34,695 bases of DNA from Rhodospirillaceae bacterium (GTDB taxonomy: Bacteria; Pseudomonadota; Alphaproteobacteria; Kiloniellales; DSM-21159): the NCBI GenBank assembly GCA_029265995.1, contig JAJUFM010000017.1, positions 1 to 34,695 of the forward strand, written 5' to 3'. Position numbers and translations under genes: made by a program. Below are positions 17,985-26,883 of this stretch, piece after piece (the first letter of the stretch is position 1; each line of letters starts with the position of its first letter). The notes under the pieces are model-generated. The model worked only from the letters and a program-made list of their open reading frames with translations, ran no database searches and was not told the origin of the DNA.

Positions 17985-18156
17985 GGCAGAACGCGAGGTA
18001 CCCGGGAACCATGAGCAGCCACGGGGCAGCACTCACACCTTTAGCAGCGGCCGCACCTGGATCGGTTCCAGGGGTCAAAGTGACATCAAGAACCTTGCCT
18101 GCTATGAAGCCCCTCGAGCCTGTGGGCAAAGAGCAGCCTTCCAGGGACAGCACACG

Positions 18157-19674
18157 ATGAACAGAAACCTCTACTCCCTCCTCTCCGAGCGCTTTCCGTC
18201 TGACCGCAGCCAGACTGTCCTGGAGATGCCGGACGGCAATCGCCACGACTATGCCCATCTGGAAGCGATGGCAGGTCGCTATGCAGCGCTGCTGCGCAAG
18301 CTTGGAGTCAGGCCGGGCGAAAGGGTCGCCGTTCAGACCGAGAAGTCTCCCAATGCCATATACTTCTACCTCGGCTGCCTGCAGGCGGGTGCGGTCTACC
18401 TGCCGCTGAACACCGCCTATACGAAGTCGGAGGTTTCCTACTTCCTGGAAGACGCAGAGCCGGCGCTGCTTCTCTGCCGCCCGGAAAGCCTTGCACCGAT
18501 CACCGAGATTGCCGAGGCCGCAGGCGTCAGCCACATCCACTCCATGGACGCGCAAGGCAACGGCTCTCTTACGGCAGCCGCCCTGGAGCTTGCGCCTTCT
18601 TCAGATATCGAGCCGAGGGCGGACGACGACCTGGCCGCCATTCTTTACACCTCCGGCACGACCGGGCGCTCAAAGGGCGCCATGCTCACGCACGGAAATC
18701 TCTCTTCCAACGCCTTTACCTTGCACCGGATCTGGGGGTTCCGGGAGGGCGATGTCCTCCTCCACGCCCTGCCAATTTTCCACGTGCATGGCCTGTTCAT
18801 CGCCACCAACACCACGCTGGCGAACGGCAGCTCCATGATCTTCCTGCCGCGCTTCGACGTTGATGAGGTCCTCCGGCTACTTCCGAAGGCCACGCTGATG
18901 ATGGGTGTACCAACCTTCTACGTGCGCCTGCTCGCCCATCCTGAATTCACCCGGGAAGCCAGTGCGCACATGCGCGTTTTCATTTCCGGCTCAGCACCTT
19001 TGCTCGAGGAAACCTTCTACGCCTTTGAGGAGCGTACCGGACAGCGAATCCTGGAGCGCTATGGGATGACGGAAGCCGGCATGATCACCTCTAACCCCTA
19101 TGAGGCGGAGCGACGAGCCGGAACCGTGGGATTTCCTCTGCCTGATGTGGAAGTGCGTGTGGCCGATAATGAGGGGCGCATGCTGGGCACCAACGAGATC
19201 GGCGTCCTGGAGGCCAAGGGTCCCAACATCTTCAAGGGCTACTGGCGGATGCCTGAGAAGACGGCGGAAGAGTTTCGCCCCGACGGCTTCTTCATCACGG
19301 GCGATATCGCCAAGATCGATGAGCGTGGTTACGTCCACATTGTGGGCCGGGCCAAAGACCTGATTATCTCGGGCGGCTACAATGTCTATCCCAAGGAGAT
19401 CGAGCTGGTCATCGATGCCCAGCCCGGGGTGGTGGAAAGCGCCGTTATCGGACTGCCGCATCCCGATTTTGGCGAAGCGGTTGCGGCCGCGGTGGTTCGC
19501 ACCGCCCCCGACGCAACCGACGAGGCCACCCTCCTTACCGGCATCAAGGGGGAATTGGCGGGCTTCAAGCTTCCGAAAAAACTTTTCTTCGTGAACGAAT
19601 TGCCGCGCAATACCATGGGCAAGGTACAGAAGGCGCAGCTGCGCGAAAGCTACAAGAACGCCTTTGTCACCTAG
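18157..19674 (+). CDS. matB: Malonyl-CoA synthetase
   Basis: This 505-residue acyl-adenylate-forming enzyme makes malonyl-CoA from malonate, CoA and ATP. The AMP-binding loop TSGTTGRSKGAMLTHGNL starts at residue 165. Further landmarks are HALPIFHVHGLF, LMMGVPTFYVRLL, ISGSAPLL, ERYGMTEAGM, and the hinge and catalytic region ISGGYNVYPKEIE with C-terminal PRNTMGKVQK. It is close to the well-known Rhizobium MatB throughout. The ATG at 18157 is the natural start; a longer upstream reading is open but lacks homology. Paired with matA, it completes malonate to acetyl-CoA. Related methylmalonate activation is possible. Confidence 0.94.
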   Translation: MNRNLYSLLSERFPSDRSQTVLEMPDGNRHDYAHLEAMAGRYAALLRKLGVRPGERVAVQTEKSPNAIYFYLGCLQAGAVYLPLNTAYTKSEVSYFLEDAEPALLLCRPESLAPITEIAEAAGVSHIHSMDAQGNGSLTAAALELAPSSDIEPRADDDLAAILYTSGTTGRSKGAMLTHGNLSSNAFTLHRIWGFREGDVLLHALPIFHVHGLFIATNTTLANGSSMIFLPRFDVDEVLRLLPKATLMMGVPTFYVRLLAHPEFTREASAHMRVFISGSAPLLEETFYAFEERTGQRILERYGMTEAGMITSNPYEAERRAGTVGFPLPDVEVRVADNEGRMLGTNEIGVLEAKGPNIFKGYWRMPEKTAEEFRPDGFFITGDIAKIDERGYVHIVGRAKDLIISGGYNVYPKEIELVIDAQPGVVESAVIGLPHPDFGEAVAAAVVRTAPDATDEATLLTGIKGELAGFKLPKKLFFVNELPRNTMGKVQKAQLRESYKNAFVT

Positions 19675-19703
19675 CCGCTGCGCCCTCATTCTGTACCGGA
19701 GAA

Positions 19704-19724
19704 CTTCACGCTGATCGCGTGAAG
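19704..19724 (+). repeat. Intercistronic hairpin between matB and the aldehyde dehydrogenase
   Basis: An 8-bp perfect stem CTTCACGC/GCGTGAAG closes a 5-nt loop. There is no T-run, so transcript processing or stability is more likely than termination. Confidence 0.5.
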
Positions 19725-19762
19725 CTGGCTTGGATCACAAAGCTCGGAAGGAGGCCCTGCCG

Positions 19763-21256
19763 GTGAGCACCCTCGACACTCCTGCACTCGATCCCCGCAA
19801 ACTGGCCCGCCGCCTGTCGAACAAGCACCTGATCGATGGAAGCTTCGTGGCCCCCCAAGGAGGCAAGACCTTCGACGTCATTCACCCGGCAACTCTCGAG
19901 GTAGTGGCTCAGGCCGCGGCCGGCGAGGCGGCGGATGTCGATGCGGCGGTGGCCGCCGCCAAGCGGGCACAGGCTTCTTGGCGGGCGCTACCGGCCCGAG
20001 AAAGGGGCAAGCTGGTCGCGGAATGCGGCCGCCGGTTGGAGGGGCACAAGGAGGAGCTGGCCCAACTGGTCGCCTTGGAGACGGGCAAGGCATTGCGCAC
20101 GGAAAGCCGGGTCGAGGCCAATGTCGTGGCCGATGCCTTCATCTTCTATGGCGGCCTCGCGTCTGAACTGAAGGGCGAACACGTCCCTTTCCACCCCGAC
20201 ATGCTGACAGTGACGATCCGAGAGCCAATCGGCGTCGTGGGCGCGATCATTCCCTGGAACGTCCCGATGATGCTGATGGCCTTCAAGATCGCCCCGGCGC
20301 TGGTCGCCGGGAATACGGTGGTCGTAAAGTCGGCGGAGGAAGCGCCGCTGGCAGTGCTACGCGTCTGCGAAATAATGAACGAGGTCCTGCCACCGGGCGT
20401 CTTCAATATCCTTTCCGGTTTCGGTCCCGAATGTGGCGGCCCACTGGTTGCCCATCCAGACGTCGGAAAGATCACCTTTACCGGTTCCGTGGAGACCGGG
20501 AAGATCATCTCTCGCGCGGCTGCCGAAAAGCTGATCCCGGTGACGCTCGAACTGGGCGGCAAGTCGCCGATGATCGTAATGGACGACGCGGACCTGGAAC
20601 GGGCGGTCGAAGGCGCGGTGACCGGGGTGCGCTTTACCCGCCAGGGTCAGTCCTGCACGGCGGCAAGCCGGATTTACGTGCACGAAAGCCTTCATGACCG
20701 CTTTGTGGAGGCACTCAAGGCCCGCGTGGATGGCATGGTCATGGGTGACCCGCTCGATGAAGCGACAGACATCGGCACGATTGTTAGCGAACAGCAGTAC
20801 GAGAAGGTTCTAGGCTATATCACCCAGGGACAGGCCGACGGCGGAACCGCACTGGAAGCTTCCCGGCTTCCAGAGGATTCACGGCTGTCCAAGGGTTACT
20901 TCGTTCGTCCAGTAATTTTTACCGACCTGCCGGAAACGAGCCGCTGCATCCAGGAGGAGATCTTCGGTCCGGTTACTGCCGTCCAGCGCATCTCGAGCCT
21001 GGACGAGGCGATCGAGAAGGCGAACGACAGTGTCTATGGCCTCGCGGCAACCATTTGGACGAGCAACCTGAAGACGGCGATGGAGGGTGTCCGCCGACTG
21101 GAGGCGGGCTTCGTTCAGGTCAACCAGAACCTTGTTGTTCAGCCCAACCTTTCCTATGGCGGGATCAAGCAGTCCGGTCTGGGGAAGGAAGCTTCTCTGG
21201 AAGCGATGCTGGAACACTTCACGGTCAAGAAGACCGCCATTATCAACATGACGTGA
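19763..21256 (+). CDS. NAD(P)-dependent aldehyde dehydrogenase
   Basis: This 497-residue ALDH-superfamily enzyme oxidises an aldehyde to the acid. The cofactor-site motif is GAIIPWNVPMMLMAFKIAPALVAGNTVVVK. The general-base glutamate is Glu263 in ELGGKSP and the catalytic cysteine is Cys298 in GQSCTA, one residue further apart than in classical ALDH2. EIFGPV and NQNLVVQPNLSYGGIKQSG are present. The GTG at 19763 is preferred, with AAGGAGG 8 nt upstream. Given matB upstream, malonate semialdehyde to malonate is an attractive guess, but the sequence looks like the general betaine/succinate-semialdehyde group and lacks clear CoA-acylating MMSDH features. Confidence 0.9.
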   Translation: MSTLDTPALDPRKLARRLSNKHLIDGSFVAPQGGKTFDVIHPATLEVVAQAAAGEAADVDAAVAAAKRAQASWRALPARERGKLVAECGRRLEGHKEELAQLVALETGKALRTESRVEANVVADAFIFYGGLASELKGEHVPFHPDMLTVTIREPIGVVGAIIPWNVPMMLMAFKIAPALVAGNTVVVKSAEEAPLAVLRVCEIMNEVLPPGVFNILSGFGPECGGPLVAHPDVGKITFTGSVETGKIISRAAAEKLIPVTLELGGKSPMIVMDDADLERAVEGAVTGVRFTRQGQSCTAASRIYVHESLHDRFVEALKARVDGMVMGDPLDEATDIGTIVSEQQYEKVLGYITQGQADGGTALEASRLPEDSRLSKGYFVRPVIFTDLPETSRCIQEEIFGPVTAVQRISSLDEAIEKANDSVYGLAATIWTSNLKTAMEGVRRLEAGFVQVNQNLVVQPNLSYGGIKQSGLGKEASLEAMLEHFTVKKTAIINMT

Positions 21257-21272
21257 CAGGCTCGCGAGCCTG
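21257..21272 (+). repeat. Perfect 16-bp palindrome after the aldehyde dehydrogenase
   Basis: CAGGCTCG is followed directly by its reverse complement, with a further GTGAC...GTCAC pairing outside a 3-nt bulge. It begins right after the stop codon and lies 21 bp before the thioesterase start. A transcript hairpin or a regulator site is possible. Confidence 0.5.
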
Positions 21273-21293
21273 CCGTCACAGTTCCGGAGCAGC

Positions 21294-21740
21294 ATGACAA
21301 TCTCGGTGCCCGATCCGACCAGTCGCGCCCTCTACCGCCACTGGACCCAGGTGACCATCCGCTATGCGGATCTCGATCCGAACAATCACGTCAACAATGG
21401 TGCCATCAACCAATACTTCGAGGACGGGCGAGTCAGCCTCCGGCAGCAGCATCTATGCGACCTGCCCTCAGGGGTTCTGACAGGCTTCGCATTGGTGAAG
21501 TTCACCGCCACCTACCGCTCTACCCTCCACTTTCCAGGCACCGTAGAGGTGGGCACCGCGGTAACGCGCATCGGCCGGACCTCCTATGAGCTGAGCCAGG
21601 GTATCTTCCAGGGGGATACCTGCGCCGCAACCGCTGAGGTGGTAACGGTCCATCTGAACCAAGACAGGAGCGGATCAAGCCCGCTGCCGATGCCGGTGCG
21701 CACTCTGCTGGAGGCGCTTCTGGTCGACGCTTCTCGCTGA
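21294..21740 (+). CDS. Hot-dog acyl-CoA thioesterase (YbgC/4-hydroxybenzoyl-CoA thioesterase type)
   Basis: This 148-residue thioesterase has the sequence RYADLDPNNHVNNGAINQYFEDGRV (residues 23-47), matching the family pattern in which an Asp (here Asp26) is catalytic and HVNN follows. Then come a TYRSTLHFPGTVEVGT strand and the C-terminal strands. The ATG at 21294 has GGAG 5 nt upstream. As it follows matB and ALDH, it could release CoA from a pathway intermediate or keep malonyl-CoA from building up. The substrate is unknown. Confidence 0.86.
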   Translation: MTISVPDPTSRALYRHWTQVTIRYADLDPNNHVNNGAINQYFEDGRVSLRQQHLCDLPSGVLTGFALVKFTATYRSTLHFPGTVEVGTAVTRIGRTSYELSQGIFQGDTCAATAEVVTVHLNQDRSGSSPLPMPVRTLLEALLVDASR

Positions 21741-21762
21741 TGATCTTGCCGAGCCCGCCGGG

Positions 21763-24117
21763 ATGTTAAGCCACTTCCTCAGGTTGCTCGCCTGGATCGG
21801 CGGAGGTCTGCTACTCCTCCTGCTCCTGGGAGGCGTGACCGGCTACTTCTGGCTCCTCGGTAGCTTGCCGCAAAGGGACGGCGAGCTTGTCGTCGCGGGA
21901 GCGGCAGCGCCCATCGAGATCCTCCGCGATGAACGTGGCCTGGTGACCATTCGGGCCGAAAGTCACAGCGATGCGATCTTTGGTCTCGGCTTCGTCCATG
22001 CTCAGGATCGCATGGCACAGATGGAACTGCTGCGGCGAGTGGGCACGGGTCGAGCGGCTGAGATCGCGGGTCGTGCGGCCCTGAGGAGCGACCGTCTATT
22101 TCGACAGCTTGAGTTCGAGCGCCTGTCCCGCGCTGCCGAGCCGCACCTCGAAGCGGAGACCCGGAAGCTGTTGGAGCGCTATGCCAGCGGCGTCAATGCG
22201 TTCCTGACCGGCCCGAGCAACCGCCTGCCCCCCGAGTTCCTTCTTGCAGGCAAGCCCGAACCCTGGGAGCCGTGGCACTCCATCCTTTGGGGCAAGCTGA
22301 TGGCGCTCCAACTCTCGGGCAACTGGCGCGAGGAGCTGCAAAACGCCCGCTTGTCGGCCCGATTGACACCACGAGAACTTGCTGAGCTCTTTCCAGAGCT
22401 GCCGCCAGATTCCCCCGCAACCCTCACTGACGCAATGCAGCAAGCTGCGCTGCATCCCAGCCTGCTGGAAGCCCTTCCCCGTGGGTGGCAGGAACGCCGC
22501 GGCGCCAGCAACATATGGGCCCTCTCGCCCGCACGGACCAAAACCCAGGGAGCCTTGCTGGCAAACGATCCACATCTTGGTTTGGGCGCCCCGGGCACCT
22601 GGTATCTGGCCCGCCTGGAAACGCCGGAAGGTGTTTGGGCCGGCGCGACCGCCCCCGGGGTTCCCGGGATCGTGATCGGCCACAATGGAAGTGCGGCCTG
22701 GGGCTTTACAACGACCCACAGCGACACCCAGGACCTGGTCGCCGAACGCCTCCTTGAAGGCGATGAGGACAGCTACATCACTCCCGAAGGCCCCCAAAAG
22801 TTAGAGGTCTGGACTGAAGAAATCCGCCTGCGAGACGGCAGCAGCGAAGAGGTCCGCCTTCGCCGCGGCCGCTTTGGGCCTGTGATTTCGGAAGAAGCGG
22901 GTTTGGGCGACGATCGCGTGCTCACCTTGGCCTGGCCAGCCTTGCAAGAGGCCGATACCTCGGCGGACGGGCTGGTACGACTGAACAAGGCCCGCAGCCT
23001 GGAGGATTTCGTCGCTGCCCAAAAGCGCTTCGTCGCACCGCAGCAGAACATCTTCTTCGCAACCCAGGACGGGACAATTGCCTTCGGTTCTCCTGCCCTG
23101 GTGCCGCTGCGCGACGGACATGACGGAAGCCTGCCGGTCGATGGCGCAAATCGAAGCCGGATTTGGACAGGCTTCCTCCCGTTCGATGCACTACCCCAGG
23201 CCGTGAATCCGCCAGAGGGTATCTTGATCAACGCCAACAACCGCCCGGTAGGTCCCGACTATCCTCACCTCCTCGGAACGCGCTGGCCGGAGCCCTATAG
23301 AGCGGAACGTATTCAGGAGGTACTAGAGTCGCGAGACCGTCACAGCTTCTCGGACATGCAGGCCCTGCAGATGGATGTGGTTTCTCCCATGGCGCGTGAC
23401 TTGCTGCCGCTCCTTTTGGCGCCAGCGCCGGCGCCTGGAGCGGCAAGTGAGGCACACGAGCTGTTGGAAAGCTGGGATGGTGACATGCAGCGAGACCGGC
23501 CGGAACCCTTGATCCTCTGGGCATGGCTGGACGCTTTACACAACGCTCTCTTCGCGCCGAAGCTGGGGCCCTACTACTCGGATCTCCCGCGCCTTGAGCC
23601 GCGTGCGATCAAGGGGTTCCTGGAGCGTGACGACGGCACCTGGTGCGGCGCAGAAGCAGGAAGCTGTCACCAACTGCTGCGACAAACTCTGGTGGAAGCC
23701 TTGGAAAGTCTGGAGGCGAACGCACCTGGCGCCCCCGCCAAACTTCGTTGGGGCGACTACCACCGCGCCCGCATGTCCCACTTCTTGCTGGGCCGCCTCC
23801 CCGTCATCGGCGACCTCTTCAGCATTGAACTGGAGACGGGTGGGGATGATTTCACCGTGAACCGAGCTACCCCCAGTCGCGATCCGGAACGCAGATTCCA
23901 GCAAGTGCATGGGCCGGGTCTGCGGGTCGTGTTCGACCTCGCAAACCTCGATGAATCCGCCTTCATCGTTACGCCAGGGCAGAGTGGGAACCCTTTTTCT
24001 CCACACTTCCGTGATCTGGCCGAAGCGTGGCGGGACGGGGAAATGGCGCAACTTGTCGCACCGGAACGAGCCAAAGCCGACCGCCTCGTGCTAAACCCTG
24101 GCTCCAGGTTTGAGTGA
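21763..24117 (+). CDS. Penicillin acylase family Ntn-hydrolase, membrane-anchored
   Basis: This 784-residue precursor has an N-terminal hydrophobic anchor (about residues 7-33). The alpha segment has IRAESHSDAIFGLGFVHAQDRMAQMEL. The autocleavage junction is GAS with Ser249 as the new N-terminal nucleophile, followed by NIWALSP and then NDPHLGLGAPGTWY and GHNGSAAWGFT. The order and length fit the family (penicillin G acylase, aculeacin and acyl-homoserine-lactone acylases), which hydrolyse amide bonds of N-acylated amines. It probably acts outside the inner membrane. Its stop overlaps a GTG of the next reading frame, and the threonine ammonia-lyase ATG follows 8 bp later. The likely job here is deacylation of an N-acyl compound; the substrate is not shown. 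Confidence 0.9.
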   Translation: MLSHFLRLLAWIGGGLLLLLLLGGVTGYFWLLGSLPQRDGELVVAGAAAPIEILRDERGLVTIRAESHSDAIFGLGFVHAQDRMAQMELLRRVGTGRAAEIAGRAALRSDRLFRQLEFERLSRAAEPHLEAETRKLLERYASGVNAFLTGPSNRLPPEFLLAGKPEPWEPWHSILWGKLMALQLSGNWREELQNARLSARLTPRELAELFPELPPDSPATLTDAMQQAALHPSLLEALPRGWQERRGASNIWALSPARTKTQGALLANDPHLGLGAPGTWYLARLETPEGVWAGATAPGVPGIVIGHNGSAAWGFTTTHSDTQDLVAERLLEGDEDSYITPEGPQKLEVWTEEIRLRDGSSEEVRLRRGRFGPVISEEAGLGDDRVLTLAWPALQEADTSADGLVRLNKARSLEDFVAAQKRFVAPQQNIFFATQDGTIAFGSPALVPLRDGHDGSLPVDGANRSRIWTGFLPFDALPQAVNPPEGILINANNRPVGPDYPHLLGTRWPEPYRAERIQEVLESRDRHSFSDMQALQMDVVSPMARDLLPLLLAPAPAPGAASEAHELLESWDGDMQRDRPEPLILWAWLDALHNALFAPKLGPYYSDLPRLEPRAIKGFLERDDGTWCGAEAGSCHQLLRQTLVEALESLEANAPGAPAKLRWGDYHRARMSHFLLGRLPVIGDLFSIELETGGDDFTVNRATPSRDPERRFQQVHGPGLRVVFDLANLDESAFIVTPGQSGNPFSPHFRDLAEAWRDGEMAQLVAPERAKADRLVLNPGSRFE

Positions 24118-24125
24118 GGCAGGCT

Positions 24126-25358
24126 ATGAACGACTTTAATCTCGACAGCATCCGCAAGGCAGCAGAGGGCATCCGCGATCATGTCGTGCGCACCCCCCTT
24201 GTACCTGCGGCGCGGCTGGCTGAAACCCTCGGCTGCGAGCTATCTCTTAAGCTTGAGTCGCTGCAGTTTACCGGCTCCTTCAAGGACCGAGGCGCCTGCT
24301 GGAAACTGATGAATCTGGATGAGGAGAGCGCACGGCGGGGCGTAATTGCGATGAGCGCCGGGAACCACGCTCAAGGGGTTGCCTATCATGCCCGCCGTCT
24401 AGGTATTCCCGCGACCATCGTCATGCCGGAGTTTGCGCCCTTCGCCAAGGTGGAGCGCACCCGCTCCTTCGGCGCCCGCGTCGTGCTGACCGGAGATACG
24501 CTCGACGCGTCGGCCATTGCTGCACAAGAGATCGCTCTGAAAGAAAGTCTCACCTTCGTCCATCCCTATGACGACCCCTTCATCATGTCCGGCCAGGGAA
24601 CGATCGGCCTGGAGCTCCTGGAGGATCTGGCGGACTTCGATTGCCTTGTGGTTCCGATCGGGGGCGGCGGCTTGATTAGCGGTATCGCCACGGCCGTTAA
24701 GGCGCTGCGGCCGCAAGTCGAGATCATCGGCGTGGAAGCGGCACTATACCCCTCGATGCAGGAAGCCCTGAGCGCCGGCGGATCTGGCGGATCCGGCACG
24801 ACCCTCGCCGACGGCATCGCGGTGAAACGCCCAGGCAAGCTGACGACGCCCGTGGTGAAAGAGTTGGTGTCGGATATCCTGCTGGCCGACGAAGGCGCTA
24901 TCGAGACTGCCATCCACTATCTCGTCGAGCAGCAAAAGATCGTACCCGAGGGTGCAGGAGCTGCCGGGGTCGCCGCCATGCTGGGCCACCGCGAGCGCTT
25001 CGCCGGGCGTCGTGTCGTTGCGGTAATCGGCGGAGGCAACATAGACGTCCGCCTGCTGTCCGGCGTCCTGGATCGAGGTCTCATGCGGGACGGCCGGGTG
25101 GTTCGCCTGCGGATCGAGATTATAGATCGCCCGCGTCAGTTGGCGCTCATCGCTCAAGTGATCGGCGAGACCGGCGGCAACATCATTGAGGTCTATCATC
25201 AGCGGCTGTTCGCTGATGTCCCTGCTAAACGAGCTGACATTGATGTCGTGGTGGAGACCCGGGACAGCGAGCATGTCTCTGACATCATGAAGGGGCTTCA
25301 GGAAGCAGGCTTCCCATGTCGCGTACTTTCAAGCCGCTCGATTGACACCAATGTTTGA
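24126..25358 (+). CDS. ilvA: Threonine ammonia-lyase with C-terminal ACT-like domain
   Basis: This 410-residue fold-type II PLP enzyme converts L-threonine to 2-oxobutyrate and ammonia. The PLP lysine is Lys53 in FTGSFKDRGA; SAGNHAQGVA and the phosphate-binding glycine loop GGGGLISG follow. A regulatory ACT-like domain occupies about residues 325-405 (RLRIEIIDRPRQLALIAQVIGETGGNII). The length fits the single-ACT TdcB/IlvA-like group. The ATG at 24126 has GAGG 6 nt upstream, inside the acylase stop, so the two genes are translationally close. Serine and related hydroxy amino acids may also be used. Confidence 0.9.
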   Translation: MNDFNLDSIRKAAEGIRDHVVRTPLVPAARLAETLGCELSLKLESLQFTGSFKDRGACWKLMNLDEESARRGVIAMSAGNHAQGVAYHARRLGIPATIVMPEFAPFAKVERTRSFGARVVLTGDTLDASAIAAQEIALKESLTFVHPYDDPFIMSGQGTIGLELLEDLADFDCLVVPIGGGGLISGIATAVKALRPQVEIIGVEAALYPSMQEALSAGGSGGSGTTLADGIAVKRPGKLTTPVVKELVSDILLADEGAIETAIHYLVEQQKIVPEGAGAAGVAAMLGHRERFAGRRVVAVIGGGNIDVRLLSGVLDRGLMRDGRVVRLRIEIIDRPRQLALIAQVIGETGGNIIEVYHQRLFADVPAKRADIDVVVETRDSEHVSDIMKGLQEAGFPCRVLSSRSIDTNV

Positions 25359-25498
25359 TCGAGCGCCCCTTCGGCAATCCGGCTAAGCGGCATTGCCTTG
25401 CGGCCCCCAATCTGCTGCGATCCTCTGCAGTGAATTCGTTGAATCGGGTGGCTGCCCGGCTAAACCCTTTCTCATCTCTGTGTCTGGACCCTGTTTGC
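25359..25498 (+). promoter_or_regulatory. 140-bp gap before the cystathionine beta-synthase gene
   Basis: The gap has an inverted repeat GGCAAT (25373-25378)/ATTGCC (25392-25397) and a TTGAAT hexamer (about 25439) followed 16 bp later by TAAACC, at best a weak promoter. No gene and no SAM or SAH riboswitch was recognised. Confidence 0.3.
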
Positions 25499-26875
25499 AT
25501 GACCCTCTCCACATACAAGGGCACCCTCGCAACAATCGGTAATACGCCGCTTGTCGAGGTGACCCACTTGGACACTGGCCCTTGCCAGCTCTTCCTGAAG
25601 CTTGAAAACCAGAACCCGGGCGGTTCCATCAAGGACCGGGTCGGAAAGTCGATGATCGAGGCCGCCGAACGCGACGGAAAGCTGAAGCCCGGCGGCACTA
25701 TTGTAGAGGCCACGGCCGGAAACACGGGCCTGGGACTCGCCCTTGTCGCCTCTCAGAAGGGCTACAAGCTGGTGCTCGTGGTGCCGGACAAGATGGCCCA
25801 GGAGAAGATTTTCCATCTCACTGCCCTTGGGGTGGAAGTTATTCTGACGCGCTCCGACGTCGGTAAGGGGCACCCTGAGTACTATCAGGATATGGCCCAA
25901 CGGATTGCCGACGAGAGGGGCGGCTTCTTCGTCAATCAGTTCGAGAACGAAGCCAATCCCCTCGCTCACGAAACGACGACCGGCCCCGAAATCTGGGAGC
26001 AGATGAACCACGACGTCGATGCCGTGGTGTGCGGGGTCGGGTCCGGCGGCACCATCACCGGCCTCGGCCGTTTCTTCCGCAAGGTCAGCGACAAGACAGA
26101 GATGGTGCTGGCTGACCCGGAGGGTTCGATCCTTACCCACTATGTAGAAACAGGCGAAATCTCGAAAGACGTGGGCTCCTGGGTCGTGGAAGGTATCGGA
26201 GAAGACTTTGTTCCCGTCATCTGCGATCTGGAGCAGGTGCGCACCGCCTACACCATCCCCGACAAGGAGGCGCTGCTGACCGCGCGCGAATTGCTGGCCA
26301 AGGAAGGCATCCTGGCCGGCTCCTCGACCGGAACGCTGCTCGCCGCAGCCTTGCGCTACTGCCGCGAACAGACGGAGCCAAAGAGGGTGGTGACGCTCGT
26401 CTGCGACAGCGGCAACAAGTATCTCTCGAAGATGTACAACGATTACTGGATGTACGATCACGGCTTCCTGGAGCGCCCGGCGGCCGGGGACCTGCGCGAC
26501 CTGATCTCCCGGCGCCATGAGGATCGCGGAACAGTCACGGTCGGGATGGACGACACCCTCTTGGCCGCCCATGGCCGTATGAAGCTCTATGACGTTTCCC
26601 AGCTTCCCGTCATCGATGAAGCGGGCAAGGTTGTCGGCATTCTGCACGAAAGCGATCTACTGCTCGCGGTCGTGAAGGACGAAGCGCGCTTCCGGGATCC
26701 TGTGTCCAGCGCCATGTCGAGCAAGCTGGAAACCATTCAGGCGGATCAGCCGATGGAGGACCTTCTCCCGATCTTCGACCAGGGCTATGTGGCGATCGTG
26801 AAGGATGGAGACGAGTTCCTTGGCCTGATCACCCGGATCGACCTGATCAACACCCTTCGCCGTAAACTGAAGTGA
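25499..26875 (+). CDS. Cystathionine beta-synthase with a CBS-domain pair
   Basis: A 458-residue protein. The catalytic fold-type II PLP domain (residues ~1-320) has Lys45 in NPGGSIKDRVGKSM, the substrate loop EATAGNTGLGLAL, and the phosphate loop GVGSGGTITG. C-terminal residues ~335-458 form two CBS domains (VTVGMDDTLLAAHGRMKLYDVSQLPVID... and MSSKLETIQADQPMEDLLPIF). This layout fits bacterial cystathionine beta-synthase, which joins serine and homocysteine; cysteine synthase activity is the alternative. There is no haem N-terminus. I use the ATG at 25499; a TTG at 25355 is open but adds a non-homologous leader. The lyase partner follows after 8 bp. Confidence 0.9.
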   Translation: MTLSTYKGTLATIGNTPLVEVTHLDTGPCQLFLKLENQNPGGSIKDRVGKSMIEAAERDGKLKPGGTIVEATAGNTGLGLALVASQKGYKLVLVVPDKMAQEKIFHLTALGVEVILTRSDVGKGHPEYYQDMAQRIADERGGFFVNQFENEANPLAHETTTGPEIWEQMNHDVDAVVCGVGSGGTITGLGRFFRKVSDKTEMVLADPEGSILTHYVETGEISKDVGSWVVEGIGEDFVPVICDLEQVRTAYTIPDKEALLTARELLAKEGILAGSSTGTLLAAALRYCREQTEPKRVVTLVCDSGNKYLSKMYNDYWMYDHGFLERPAAGDLRDLISRRHEDRGTVTVGMDDTLLAAHGRMKLYDVSQLPVIDEAGKVVGILHESDLLLAVVKDEARFRDPVSSAMSSKLETIQADQPMEDLLPIFDQGYVAIVKDGDEFLGLITRIDLINTLRRKLK

Positions 26876-26883
26876 GCGTTTAG

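Noticed and set aside
17932-18156. 75-codon N-terminal extension of matB
   Set aside because: Overlaps azlD and has no similarity to MatB, which begins naturally at the ATG at 18157.
25472-26647. 391-codon minus-strand ORF
   Set aside because: Antisense shadow of the cystathionine beta-synthase gene in a GC-rich context.
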